DNA of 64,000 nucleotides, taken from NCBI GenBank assembly GCA_030374765.1, contig JARGXX010000117.1, positions 62,001 to 126,000 of the forward strand, written 5' to 3'. Positions 31,380-41,602 of the stretch are shown here, piece after piece. The position numbers and the translations under genes are program-made. The stretch's first letter is position 1, and every line of letters begins with the position of its first letter. The DNA is from Agarophyton chilense (Eukaryota > Rhodophyta > Florideophyceae > Gracilariales > Gracilariaceae). Under the pieces are notes generated by a model that was not told where the DNA came from, did no database searches, and saw only the letters and a list, made by a program, of their open reading frames with translations.

Positions 31380-32391
31380 GTCGAGTGACGTAATCATCAT
31401 AGGGGGCAGAAATATTTGCATGCGCCGAAGCCAAAGATCTTTAATATGATATTAAAGAATCTCTCAGGAACGTCATCTCTCATATAGACATCAAACACCA
31501 TATTCTAGTTGAGTCGAAATCGCATTTTGATACAATCACAGCCCTACACGAATACAGGGAATTTTGATAAGGGAAAACTGTCACTTTGACTCGTGACGCG
31601 TTTGAGTCTGGAGAATTGAAAATGATCACATGGAGTTTTGGTCTTCTTAACATCACAGACGCCCTTACACAATAAAGCTCTACTCAATTTGCGAAAAAGA
31701 ATGATATGATTTGTAACGGATACTGGAATATTAACCTACTTGAAGGTATGAATCTTGACCACGACTTGTGAAAATGAATCCTATGTTTGTTGATGTTGAA
31801 TACTAGTGCGACGGTGGGTGTGTGGAATGGTGTACATTCTGAAGCTGTGACGTACAAAGCCTGTACCACTTTTAGAACTATTTGTACGTTATTAGGACGT
31901 CAAGCCCAAAGGTCGTTTAATATTTGTACATAATGGCATGTTAATAACGCAGGAGCTCAAAAAGGAGCCCCGGGGAAACCTCTTGTGCTGAGTATTGTTG
32001 CTTGTGATAGAGACTCCCTACACTGTGCATCTATGCACTTTGATAATATCTCCGAAGCCCAAACGTCAACTGTAAGTGACAAGATTACTAGGGAATCTGA
32101 GGTTGTCAACGTAGTGATTGGATTTCAGAAATTTAATTTATGGATTTCCGATTAGAGAATTGATTCTGAATACCCTTACATTTGTATTTTCATTCGAACG
32201 ATGTCAGAAGCTTGAGAGCAAAAAAAGGTTCGTTTCGCAGTTGGTATGGAACATTGGTTAACAAAAAGCTTGGATAAAACTACGCCGTTGGTTTGATGTT
32301 AATGGAGGACTCCTGAGAACATAAAAACGCAAAATGTGCGTACACAGTTTGTGCAATTTTTGAACCATATGTGTATGAACAACTTTCTGTT
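31380..32391. other. AT-rich stretch, no gene seen
   Basis: About 1 kb between the LTR and the Harbinger remnant. Only short frames without recognisable content. It does not continue the chromovirus fragment found outside the other LTR. Confidence 0.4.
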
Positions 32392-32658
32392 TTAGACCAT
32401 CCATTTGAACGTGCTAGGTTGTAGTATTCCGAATCCCCGTTCTGCTTTTTCGCCGTCCACAACGGTAACCCCAGCTTCTCCACTCGCTATCAGCAGGGCT
32501 CCCTCAAATCCATCTTTAACCACTCCGCCCGCACACTCACGCCACAAATCGCGCGTCGAGAGCTCCACAAAGACGCGCACCGTCGCCACCAACGGCACTC
32601 TTCTCCAAACCGTCCCTTTGCAACTGCGCGCGCCAACCGTCACATACCACTGTTTCAT
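32392..32658 (-). CDS. Small unidentified ORF
   Basis: 88 codons from ATG at 32656-32658 (MKQWYVTVGARSCKG). It is GC-rich compared with its surroundings and reads like a beta-rich protein fragment. Possibly a piece of a captured gene; no family recognised. Confidence 0.25.
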   Translation of the reverse strand: MKQWYVTVGARSCKGTVWRRVPLVATVRVFVELSTRDLWRECAGGVVKDGFEGALLIASGEAGVTVVDGEKAERGFGILQPSTFKWMV

Positions 32659-32816
32659 CTCGTTTCCACCCGCGCACAAACTTTGAACACGCCTTGCCCT
32701 ACCGCAATTTCTATCGTAGTACCTCTCGAGGTGGGGTCGTAGGGACAATGGCGACTGCAAGCCATGCCAATTCAGACAACCGATCTCGCGACCACTCCGC
32801 GTCAGCCATCAGCGCA

Positions 32817-32845
32817 GCTTCAGTAGCACCGTCGGCAGGCTACGA
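32817..32845 (+). repeat. Left 29-base direct repeat flanking foldback element
   Basis: Begins AGCTTCAGTAGCACCG; matches 33780-33808 at 28 of 29 bases. It looks like a duplicated piece of the interrupted gene. Confidence 0.85.
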
Positions 32846-33779
32846 AGGTGTATCGCAATGACTGGTGGGTCAGCGTACGGGTCTTAACCTGGGGTAGCGT
32901 CGTCGAGCGGGTCCTAAGTTTCGAATCCTTGACGGCGGCACGCCCAGAGTACTTTGTGCAATGGGCTGGCGTTTACTGCGTAGTCCTACAGGTCGGAGCT
33001 ACGAAAACGATGGCTTGAAGACCAAAGGGTGGAACCAATATACCAAAGGGGGTTATTTAGTATCCTAATGGTGCCTACCTTACTCTAAGGGAGAAGCGTC
33101 ACTCGAGCAAACTAAATAGTACTTGCGAGGGGCTGGGATCTCCCTGGCACTGAAATTCTAATCTATTACACTAATTAAAATAAATTAATAATCTACATGA
33201 GTCCACCTGAGGTCGACCCGTTCACGTGTCGCCTGTAAGATACCTCAGGGCCCGGCGGCTTACAAGGCTCAACTGGTATCGTCGCTCTTTCACAGGAGGA
33301 CCTGGCCTTCATATGGCCACTTGTGAAGGAGCAACGATAGCGGTTGAGTCCTATAAGCCGCCGGGGCCTGAGGTATCTTATAGATTCCACGTAGACTGGG
33401 CGATCTCAGCTGGACTTATTTAGATTATTATTATTTCTAATTAGTGTATTAGATTAGCATTTCAGTGCCAAGGAGATCCCAGCGCCTCGCCATTGCTATT
33501 TACTTGGCTCGAGCGACGCTTCTCCCTTAGAGTAAGGTAGACACCGTTAGGATACAAAATAACCCCCTTTGGTATATTGGTTCCACCCTTTGGTCTTCAA
33601 GCCATCGTTTTCGTAGCTCCGACCTGTAGGACTACGCAGTAAACACCAGCCCATTGCACCAAGTACTCTGGGAGTGCCGCCGTCAAGGATTCGAAACTTA
33701 GGACCCGCTCGACGACGCTACCCCAGGTTAAGACCCGTACGCTGACCCACCAGTCATTGCGTTACACCACTGCCTCGAT
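32846..33779. mobile_element. Foldback (hairpin) element inserted in the Myb-like gene
   Basis: 934 bases made of two inverted arms of roughly 450 bases around a ~25-base loop near 33300-33320. Pairing arm landmarks: GACTGGTGGGTCAGCGTACG (32861) against its complement at about 33743-33762, and AGATACCTCAGG near 33237 against CCTGAGGTATCT near 33367. The element is flanked by a 29-base direct repeat with one mismatch. Any read-through transcript would fold into a long hairpin. Confidence 0.85.
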
Positions 33780-33808
33780 AGCTTCAGTATCACCGTCGGC
33801 AGGCTACG
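33780..33808 (+). repeat. Right 29-base direct repeat flanking foldback element
   Basis: Begins AGCTTCAGTATCACCG. Insertion plus one repeat copy totals 963 bases, a multiple of three, so the frame is the same on both sides. Confidence 0.85.
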
Positions 33809-34817
33809 GACGACCTGACCTTAATGTCGCCACTGCCTCGATCTCCGATCCGCCGACTCTCTCCGCCGCCCAAATTCCACGAGCAACCCCGAACGAGCGC
33901 CATGAAGCGCGAGGATCCGGGCGTGGGAGCATTCGAGGACGTCAGATCCCTACTAGCGGACGCGGTAGATGTGGCAGAGGTGGGGGACGGCCTACGGGCG
34001 GTCGTGGCGTAACGCTCTCGCAAAGGGAGGTAAACTGCTTACTGAACGCTATCGAGGGAACTCGACAGGCTTGTCAGGAGGAGTGAAATCCGATCGCTCG
34101 GACGCATGTGACGCGACTCCCAGAGTAAGGCCGCACCGCTGACTCGCTGTGGAGAAAATTTTCACAGATGTACCGGTCGCAAATGCCAAGAGGGGATCCC
34201 CGTATACCTCCAGCTATAGTACGCACAAAGCATTTGCGCGATCAGATCACGGAACGACTCGACACTGGGGAGGGAGACGACGGAGACTACGAGGATATGC
34301 TTGATGGGGGTAATGGAGAGGATGGTGGTGATGTTGAAGATGGGGAGGGAAATGCAGGCATGCAGGGTGCAGTTGGTGTAGGAAGTAACGCCGCAAGGCA
34401 GAGCAGTTCCACATCTCCGGCTCCACTGGTCGGACCAGGACAGAACTTCGTGAATCTTAAAATAAAAAGCCGCCGTCTTGAGGAGGGAGAAGGAGATGTA
34501 ATGGATCTTTTTCAAGCCTCCCTCATTCAGGACCGCGAGCGTGGAGAGGAGGAGAGGGAGAGAATGAATCTGGAAAAGAAAGAGGATCGGAAAAGAAAGG
34601 AAAAGTAGAAGGTGAAGAGGGAGGATAGAAGAAAGAAAAGGGAAGAGATCAGAAAAGATGAGAAAGAGATGCACCATCAAGCGCTAGAAGCAGAGAAAAG
34701 ACGACAAGAAGAACACCGTACGCAGCATATGCGGTTCTTGGACATGATGATGCTCATGATTCCGAGAGGTTCGGAGGGACCGGAGCCATCAACACAAAAG
34801 CCCTAAACTGCTCTTCT

Positions 34818-35832
34818 TTATTCAATGTTGAGCATCTGGTTAGCCTCTGTATTATGGTGAGGCATGAAGGTACTAAAAATCTGGATCATTCCAACCATTC
34901 TAGTCCGGTAGTTTAAAAAGTAGACAACGAAGTTGAGAATCAGTCCGTGTTCTCCTCTTTCCTCATAATTGAACCTATCATTAAGGCGAGGAAATTATCC
35001 TTCCTTGAAATGCAGGCATGCACCATTCTGAGACTTGTCTCGTGGAGGAAGCGTGTCGAGCCTTAACAATTGTCGTGTTGGAGTTAATAGGAAGGAAATC
35101 TTGGAACGAATTGATTAGAAAGAGATGTGGAACTCGACAGAACGCTGAATCGATGACACAGCTTCCTCCTATGCAGGTGAAACTTTCCTCAAGCTTCTTA
35201 TAAATAGATCTTCATTCCGAAATGGTATAATCGTGCATGGAGCCCTGAAAGTTGATTACACAAGCAATCACGACACTACTAAGGGCGAAAACGGAAACAT
35301 TCCCAACATAGTGGTCATGGGTTCAGCCATTGTGAAAATAGTTTTTAATAAGATGATCCCTTGCTTTCTGTGACAGTAGTTTTAAGCCGTCGGCTACTTA
35401 ATACAAATCGGATAGAAAAGAGTACTTAGCTGCAAAAGAAACTTGTAACATAGAGATTTCTTCGTCTGTAGGCATCTGTATAGCAGCTTTTCGCTCTTTA
35501 GAGAAAAAGTTTAGTAGAAACCGTCTCACAAAGAGTAGAAATTGACTCTTTACAGAAAAATTTGTCCCAAACATCATGCAGAGAACCATTCCTGATTTTC
35601 ATGTCCGGTACCATGAAAGTTTCAGAGCCAAGTACTGCAGACCTGTCACTGATCGGGGTCTTTTTCGCCTCATCTCCCGAGGGAGAAGCCTCTTAATTAT
35701 TCCGTTAGCACTGTAGGACCAGTAAGGAGAATACAATTTTTCGGACGGAAGCAAGAGGGTCTGAAAACTTGTATGATCGAGTCTGGTAAGCGTGATAAGG
35801 GCCTGATCCTACCCAGATCCAAATGTGGTCAT
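34818..35832 (-). pseudogene. HARBI1-like DDE transposase, PIF/Harbinger family
   Basis: About 338 codons, nearly the usual family length. Readable segments are ALITLTRLDHTSF, LSWYRT then MMFGTNFSVKSQFLLFVRR, ADGLKLL (first catalytic Asp region), HNG-stop-THDHYVGNVSVFA, GSMHDYTISE (second Asp), DSAFCRV, RQVSEWCMPAFQ (Glu region) and LNYRTRMVG. At least five in-frame stops and one frameshift (about 34970) interrupt it. Stops in HNG-THDH and ISE-RSIY occupy positions normally held by Trp, consistent with TGG to TGA. The enzyme would cut and paste the element. Confidence 0.8.
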
Positions 35833-37014
35833 ATACGCTGATTGAGATGGTGCTTAGAGAGCGGCTCGTGTGATGCGCCGGTCGCGGTGGCGGCGGGCTG
35901 CATCAGAGATTCTATTCCTGAAAAGAAGTTTCGGCGGGGTGACTCTCCGGCGGTGTTGGAGAGTGATGAGAAGTTGATGTTTTAAACCAGAGCCTGCGTA
36001 GGGATTATTATTTGCGGAGACTTGACGAAAATGTGACGCCTCTGCGTTTCGTCGACTAAAGCTTTACTCCACCTCCTCGTGGTGTCGACTGGGCAGCGTA
36101 AGCTGGCTAACGGAGTAAGTCAGGGAGGGATCTCTGTGGGAGAGGGAAGTGATCAGGCCTCCGTAGGCCAGTGGTCCCTATTATGTTGATGTGTTTTTCA
36201 GAATTCTTGAGACCTGTTTCATTTTCTGAGGAAATTAAATTATCGGTATTTCAAGGCGGGCGTTCCGGTATGCTGGTGAAAGTTAATCTTCTAAGGCTAG
36301 GTTCGACGAAATGCAGAGCTTAAGTGAGTTCCCGTATGCGTTGTTGTCCATTGGGCTTTACTGACGTTGCTTGTGTTAGAGTCCGGAAACGGAATTATGT
36401 AAGGTCTTTCCTTAATTGGGTGATCAGGGGTTTTTTCCCACGTGCGCAAGTTTATCGTCAGTGCAATCCGGAAGGTCGCGTGAAGGTCGTATCTGGCTGG
36501 GGGTTCTGCGTGTTTTTTAACCGAGTCTTATAAGGTTTTTTGAAGTTGCATATCGAAATTATCGGTTTTTGCGATACTGGTGTTTAGTTTTTGAAGGGTT
36601 TCTTGAAAAACAATTGTTCAAATTTCTTTACCATGCGCCTTGCGTAATGACGTAAGGCGGGGGTGTTTAAAGCACCAAGGTCTGTCCAGTAGTAACTGTG
36701 GGTAGTGTTGTCGAGGCACGAATCTCAGGGACCTGGCGGATACGAGGCCCGGACCTAATTCCACTTGTACGGGGGTCGGGTGACGGCCGGACCTGTTTAG
36801 GTCGCGCGCTCAGCCGGTAGCAGCCCTCTTAAAAGCGCAAGCCTGCACTACGGGTTAAAGTAGTCCCGAGGACGGAATGGGTTGACCGTCCTTAGAGGTG
36901 ATGGACCTGCTACAAACAAAATTTCGAACTGCAGGGCTCTTGGGCAGAACATCGAGGGCATGGGGGAGGACGCCTTGGGCGTCGTAAGAGAAGCTTTTCG
37001 GGGGTAGGCTTTCT
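35833..37014. other. Spacer between Harbinger and DIRS remnants, no gene seen
   Basis: About 1.2 kb with no recognisable protein. The right end of the Harbinger element and the left end of the DIRS element should lie here, but I found no matching terminal repeats. A possible N-terminal gag start (ATG GGG GAG) occurs near 36959. Confidence 0.4.
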
Positions 37015-38055
37015 GTTTACCTTGGAGAAAAGTCACAGAGCAAAAATGCTCTCCTTCGTGTAATCAGGAATGAGATTCCGGGGATCCCTAAAGAGGGAGA
37101 GACGGAAGTCTTGTTCCATTGCACTGAAGATAAAACATACCCACTGAGTTTCGGAGGGAGTGCGTCAAAAGCGGGGTCTTCTAAGGGAGTAGCGAGTACT
37201 CGAGTTGTAACCGTCTCGGATAAAAAACCTTGAGGGCGTTCGAAACGCTTGACGGGGGGCGAATGGGGTGAATCCTCGAGTGAATACGAGTCCGAGTCCG
37301 CTCCAGATTCTGACTCTGAGGGAGAGGCTACTACGTGCCCCAGTGAAATGCAGAAAATTCTTTCTTTCATGGAGGGGTTGGAGAAGGCGCAAAAACGCAT
37401 GACTAAAGAAATTAAGGAATTGAAGGAGTCCCGGAAAAATTCAAAGAAGAAATCAAAGAGAGAGGATTTTCTTGTTGACATCAGACAGGCGATGGAAGGA
37501 GTTGTTGTCAATTCCGACAATGACTCCGGCTCAGAGTCCGACGATGCAGATGAGGGAATTTCGAGCCTTGCGAAGAAGGCTTTGAATTCGAAGCGACAGA
37601 AGGCGAACAAGAAGTTCTGGGTTGCTTTCGCTAGCAAACCGTTTCCTGAACAATATCTTTCGTTTGGCAGTCTTGAAGAGGAAGATATGCTCCGCAAAGC
37701 CCTTACGAATTATCCGACGGTCTCTGCGTGGGTTGAAGCTCGTCATTTGACGGGCATTCGAAACCGCCGGGAAGCTGCAACACTAGCTCGGGTTATCAAC
37801 TGCCTCATCAGCTCTTTGGGCGTTATGCGCGCTAAAAATGAGTTGACGGTGGAATTGGCAATTCGTTGGTTGGCTGCAGTGACAATGGTTGATAAGACTG
37901 GCAACTGGGAAGCGGCCAGAGAACTCGAAGAAGAGCACGACGATTTGATAAGCGAGTCAATGAAGGGAAGGCTTCCCAAGTCCGCAAAACTTTGTAAGAA
38001 GTTTAAGAAGGATAAGTCTGCCTTGCGCAAGCAAGGAGACGGGAACGAAAATTAA
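37015..38055 (+). pseudogene. Gag-like ORF of DIRS element
   Basis: In one frame with a TGA at 37231-37233. After an acidic Ser/Glu stretch (SSSEYESESAPDSDSEGE) comes a Lys-rich coiled coil (MTKEIKELKESRKNSKKKSK) and a helical domain (LSFGSLEEEDMLRKALTNYP...). The end is Lys-rich. Presumed nucleocapsid-like role by position only. Confidence 0.65.
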
Positions 38056-38245
38056 TATAAAAACAAGGACAACAACAACAACAATTATTATTTAGACGGG
38101 CATGCGGGACGTGTTTCCAATTTCAGGGGCGTCTGATATACGGGACGGGGATACAAAGAAAGCAAGCGCACGAAAACGACAAAAGCGGAGACGCAAGAAG
38201 AAAATCCAAAGTTTACTTGAGGGACTTTGAAGTGGGCTTCATTGC

Positions 38246-39966
38246 TTGTATGCTGGGCATGTCTACCCCTTTTTACCGGTACAAGAGAGTAACGCTGTCC
38301 AAAGCCTGGCGAGCAATATCTCGCAAGGCATCGGGGAGGACTCATACCGCCGAAATTATTTCGTTGCGGAGGAGTCCGTAGGAGAGGTTGATTCTACTTT
38401 CGAATACAGTGACCGACACCAATGGATCTGGCTGAATCCGGATCGAGTATCATTGCCAGAAAATGGTCTGGCAGCCTCGGCTGATATTATCTCATTGCTA
38501 CCAGGGGATATACAGCTACTATATATGACTAGAAAATTATCCGAGAAGATGAAGAGGTGAAAGGATCTAAGAAGCCATTTTGTGGAGTGAAGGCGAAAGA
38601 TTACAATGCCCTGATTAGAAGACTGGTGAAAGAGGGGTTAGTAGATCTGACGGAAAGAAAACCGAAAGTTGTAAATGGTGTTTTTGCGGTCCCTAAAAAA
38701 GAGGGAAAACAAAGGCTCATAATCGACGCTCGGAACGCTAACCTTCAGTTTACCGATGCACCAAAAATCGAACTTCCTAATCCAGGGCATCTGGCGAGAT
38801 TACACATCCCGGAAGGACGAACGCTTTATGTTGGAAAGTCAGACATGGACAATCAATATCACCGAATGAAATTACCGGGATGGATGAATACGTATTTTGG
38901 TTTGCCACCAGTCAAAGTGGAAAGGAAAAAATTATTCCCCGTCATGCTCTCACTGCCCATGGGGTGGTCAGACTCCGTCTTTGTGGCTCAGAAAATCCAT
39001 CTAGAAATCCTAGCTTGCGCTAAATTCTCCATGGACGACTGGGTAGCGGACTCAATTTCCGTTGGCGAATATAAATTTGGAGCTTACATGGACGATTATT
39101 TTTCGTTTGGAACAAGCAAAGAGATGTCGGAAAGAAATCTGCGGGCCGTGATATAGGAGTCTGAGCGTAGCTCTTTGCCGTCGCAGGCGACAAAAGTATC
39201 ATGGCCTGCAGAAGGAGGAAGTACAGAAGTCTTGGGAATTGAAGTCGGGAAAAATGGCGTATTGATGCCAAAACGGGAAAAAATGAGGACGCTGATAACA
39301 ATAACTGAAAACATAATGAAAAAGAAGATATGGAGGGTACAAGAAGTATAAAGCATAATTGGAAAATGAGCTTGGTTTATGCTCTTAAGAAGGCCACTCT
39401 TTTCGGTCTTCGAAAGAATATATTCCATTACGTCCTCGACCAAAGAATATGTTGGCGGCAACGTGGTTAGCCGGAAGGAGCTGGAATTAATTTTAAAACT
39501 AGCACCGTTGATCCGGATAAATATTTTTACGCCGTTCAACACAACAATCTTTTGTACAGACGCAAGCGTAATTGGTGGAGGAGTAGTTTATACCGAGTGC
39601 CGAGATCCTTTGAAAATTTGCGAAGGATCAAATCGGATTGAATGTATTGAAGAACAGAAGTGGAAAACTGAGATACGACATCGTTGGAAGAAAAAACACC
39701 CGATACACATTTTAGAGGGCGAAGCAGTCATTCTTGGTATGCTTTGGCCTCTTCGAAATCGGAATAAATATCGAACACGGATAATTATGTTTATTGATAA
39801 CCAGTCGCTTCTTGGAGCTTTGCTAAAGGGACGTAGCAGTAAGCGAAGATTTAACCGGATCTGCAGGCGCGTTGCCGCGTTGGTACTCGTCGGTGACATA
39901 ACAATGGATTATTTTTATGTCCCTAGTGGGAAAACTCCAGCCGATGAACCGTCACGGGCTTTTTGA
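38246..39966 (+). pseudogene. Reverse transcriptase and RNase H of DIRS element
   Basis: RT motifs VFAVPKKEGKQRLIIDARNAN, GKSDMDNQYHRMKLP, LPMGWSDSVFVAQ and the catalytic YMDDYF are in 38557-39156. Stops at 39154-39156, about 39346 and about 39367 separate this from RNase H in 39379-39966 (CTDASVIGGGVVY, ILEGEAVILG, FIDNQSLLGAL, VPSGKTPADEPSR). A preceding segment 38246-38559 is in another frame. Confidence 0.85.
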
Positions 39967-40918
39967 TCTAGCTCACCGACGGGTAAAAGCGGCAACACTG
40001 CAGGGATACCGTAAGAACCTTGGTTATGTCGTGGAGTGGCTGGCGCAACAACCAGTCGCTCGCCGTCGATGTAAGAACGCAGAAGAAGTTGATAAATTGT
40101 TCGCGAGGTATTACATTGATCTTTTTCATGGTAATCAACAATTGAAGGCAGGAGGTGTAGCTAAGGCAAAATCAGCGTTGGAATTTTTTCTCTCCGAACT
40201 CAGCGGGAAATTGGTATTGGCGAATCAAAGTATACAGGACTGGACAGCGTCGCGCCCTAACCTTCATTTAGGCTTATGTCCGGAAATCGTTGTATACGGA
40301 TTGGCATTGGATCTTTTTAAACACGGGGATCCGGATCTGGGGGTAGGATTGCTGCTGCTGTTTGATGGGTATCTCAGGCTAGGGGATTTATTGCAGCTAA
40401 AATTATTGGACGTCGCCATGCTGCCGCTAACCGAAAAGCAGCCACACTATGGGATGCTCAACATTCCGATAGGAAAACGTGGCCGTAATGAATCCGTCAC
40501 GATAAGGCCGTATTTTTTGGCGGTTTTGTTAAACAAATTAGTTAGAAGAAGGACGTTGGCAGAAGCAGAAGTTCTTTTCCCGTATCAAACAGCTCGGTTT
40601 CGGGCCGGTCTCCGAAGAGCTGTTGAACCTCTAGGGATTATGTTCGCGATCACTCCACACATGCTTAGGTACGGCGAAGCGATCACCGATAAGCTTTATG
40701 CTCGTCTCGGCGACCAGTATATTAAATGCCGAGGACTTTGACAAAGCGATAAGAATTTTAAGAGATATATTCAACCACACAAATTATACCAAGCGCTCCA
40801 CAAATTATTTCCTGCCCAACGTCAGTCATTTGAGGCGGTTTACACTAGGGCATACACATTTTTCAACGTGCCGCCGCCAGATTGGGCTGGGGGTTTGGAT
40901 TATCATGTGGAAACTTAA
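39917..40918 (+). pseudogene. Tyrosine recombinase of DIRS element
   Basis: Overlaps RNase H by about 50 bases in another frame. The Arg-His-Arg-Tyr set is visible: R in GYLRLGDLL, H-x2-R in TPHMLRYGEA, and a candidate nucleophile Tyr in KRYIQPHKLY. A TGA at 40739-40741 interrupts CRGL-QSDK where related recombinases have Trp, so TGG to TGA is likely. The enzyme would integrate circular cDNA by recombination without a target duplication. Confidence 0.82.
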
Positions 40919-41602
40919 GCCGAAACTCGTATTTCGTTTCAGTCAGTTCGTCAGAATTCTGCACCCGACTCGCAGAATTCTGACACTCGGAATCAGTTTT
41001 CTGAAAAAATCATTATAACAGAAAACTGTCTCATGGAATATCAACTAAGAGCTTGGAACCTATATCAGAAGGAAGTTGAGTTTGGATAGTAGTAGTGGAC
41101 TTGGTTGTAGGAATTTAATGGGTTTTGGTCTAGGATTGGTTTTTGGGGAGTGGGGGTGAGCTGGCTGGGACTTGGCTATTTTTTGGTTAAGTCGCTCGGA
41201 TGCCATCGCGTGGTAGTTTAAAACACTATAGCTTCGTATTAAAAATTGAAATGTTGTTGTCAAAAAATTATTTTTTGCCTTGTCAATAGTACTTGGTTAA
41301 AAAATGCGAAGTGTAATAGTACGAGCGTAGCGAGCTGTCATGTATCATAAAGTACCAAAAGATGGGTCATTTTCGACGATTTAAATTCTTTTTTGGTTAA
41401 TATTGACTACATATCTTCAAACGCTTCCTATGTAACCTGTGAAACATCGGGATATAGCTCGGGGTTTTCGAACGAGAATTTGGTGCTCTTTAGGCTTCAT
41501 TAACGGCCCTACAAAGGTGCTATTTGATATCCCTAAAGGTCTCAAGAAAAGACATAATGTGGGCCAAACGCACCGTGTCAAGGCGCCAAAAAACTATCAT
41601 TT
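40919..41602. other. Spacer with short inverted motifs, no gene seen
   Basis: Contains two copies of CAGAATTCTG near 40950-40982 and AAAACTG/CAGTTTT pairs around 40994-41027, possibly part of the DIRS right end. Otherwise AT-rich and without genes. Confidence 0.4.

Larger units (their letters stand above)
32748..34806 (+). pseudogene. Myb/SANT-like protein gene of Harbinger element
   Basis: The N-terminal part runs from about ATG 32748 (needing a one-base shift) to 32845. After the foldback insertion the frame resumes at 33780 and continues to 34806. Recognisable features are an RG/GGR-rich stretch (SGRGRCGRGGGR), the opening of a SANT-like helix (SQREVNCLLNAIEG), then RTADSLWRKFSQMYRSQMP and PPAIVRTKHLRDQI, typical of this transposon-associated family. 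A Glu/Arg/Lys coiled coil forms the end. Stops at 34084-34086, 34126-34128 and 34606-34608 lie in the same frame. Confidence 0.6.
32748..35832. mobile_element. PIF/Harbinger-type DNA transposon remnant, two convergent genes
   Basis: A plus-strand Myb/SANT-like gene (32748-34806) and a minus-strand HARBI1-like transposase (35832-34818) converge with stops 11 bases apart. Autonomous Harbinger elements typically encode these two proteins, which co-operate in nuclear import and terminal binding. Both are pseudogenes. I could not find the terminal inverted repeats, so the limits given are the coding limits. Confidence 0.7.
37015..40918 (+). mobile_element. DIRS-type tyrosine-recombinase retrotransposon, decayed
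   Basis: Order gag, reverse transcriptase, RNase H, then an overlapping tyrosine recombinase ORF, which is diagnostic of the DIRS superfamily (DIRS, PAT, Ngaro). No DDE integrase or protease is present. Terminal and internal complementary repeats could not be delimited by eye. Nonsense codons occur at 37231, 39154, about 39346, about 39367 and 40739. Confidence 0.85.

Noticed and set aside
32880..32960. A tRNA gene
   Set aside because: A- and B-box-like motifs are present, but they are too close together and no cloverleaf can be drawn.
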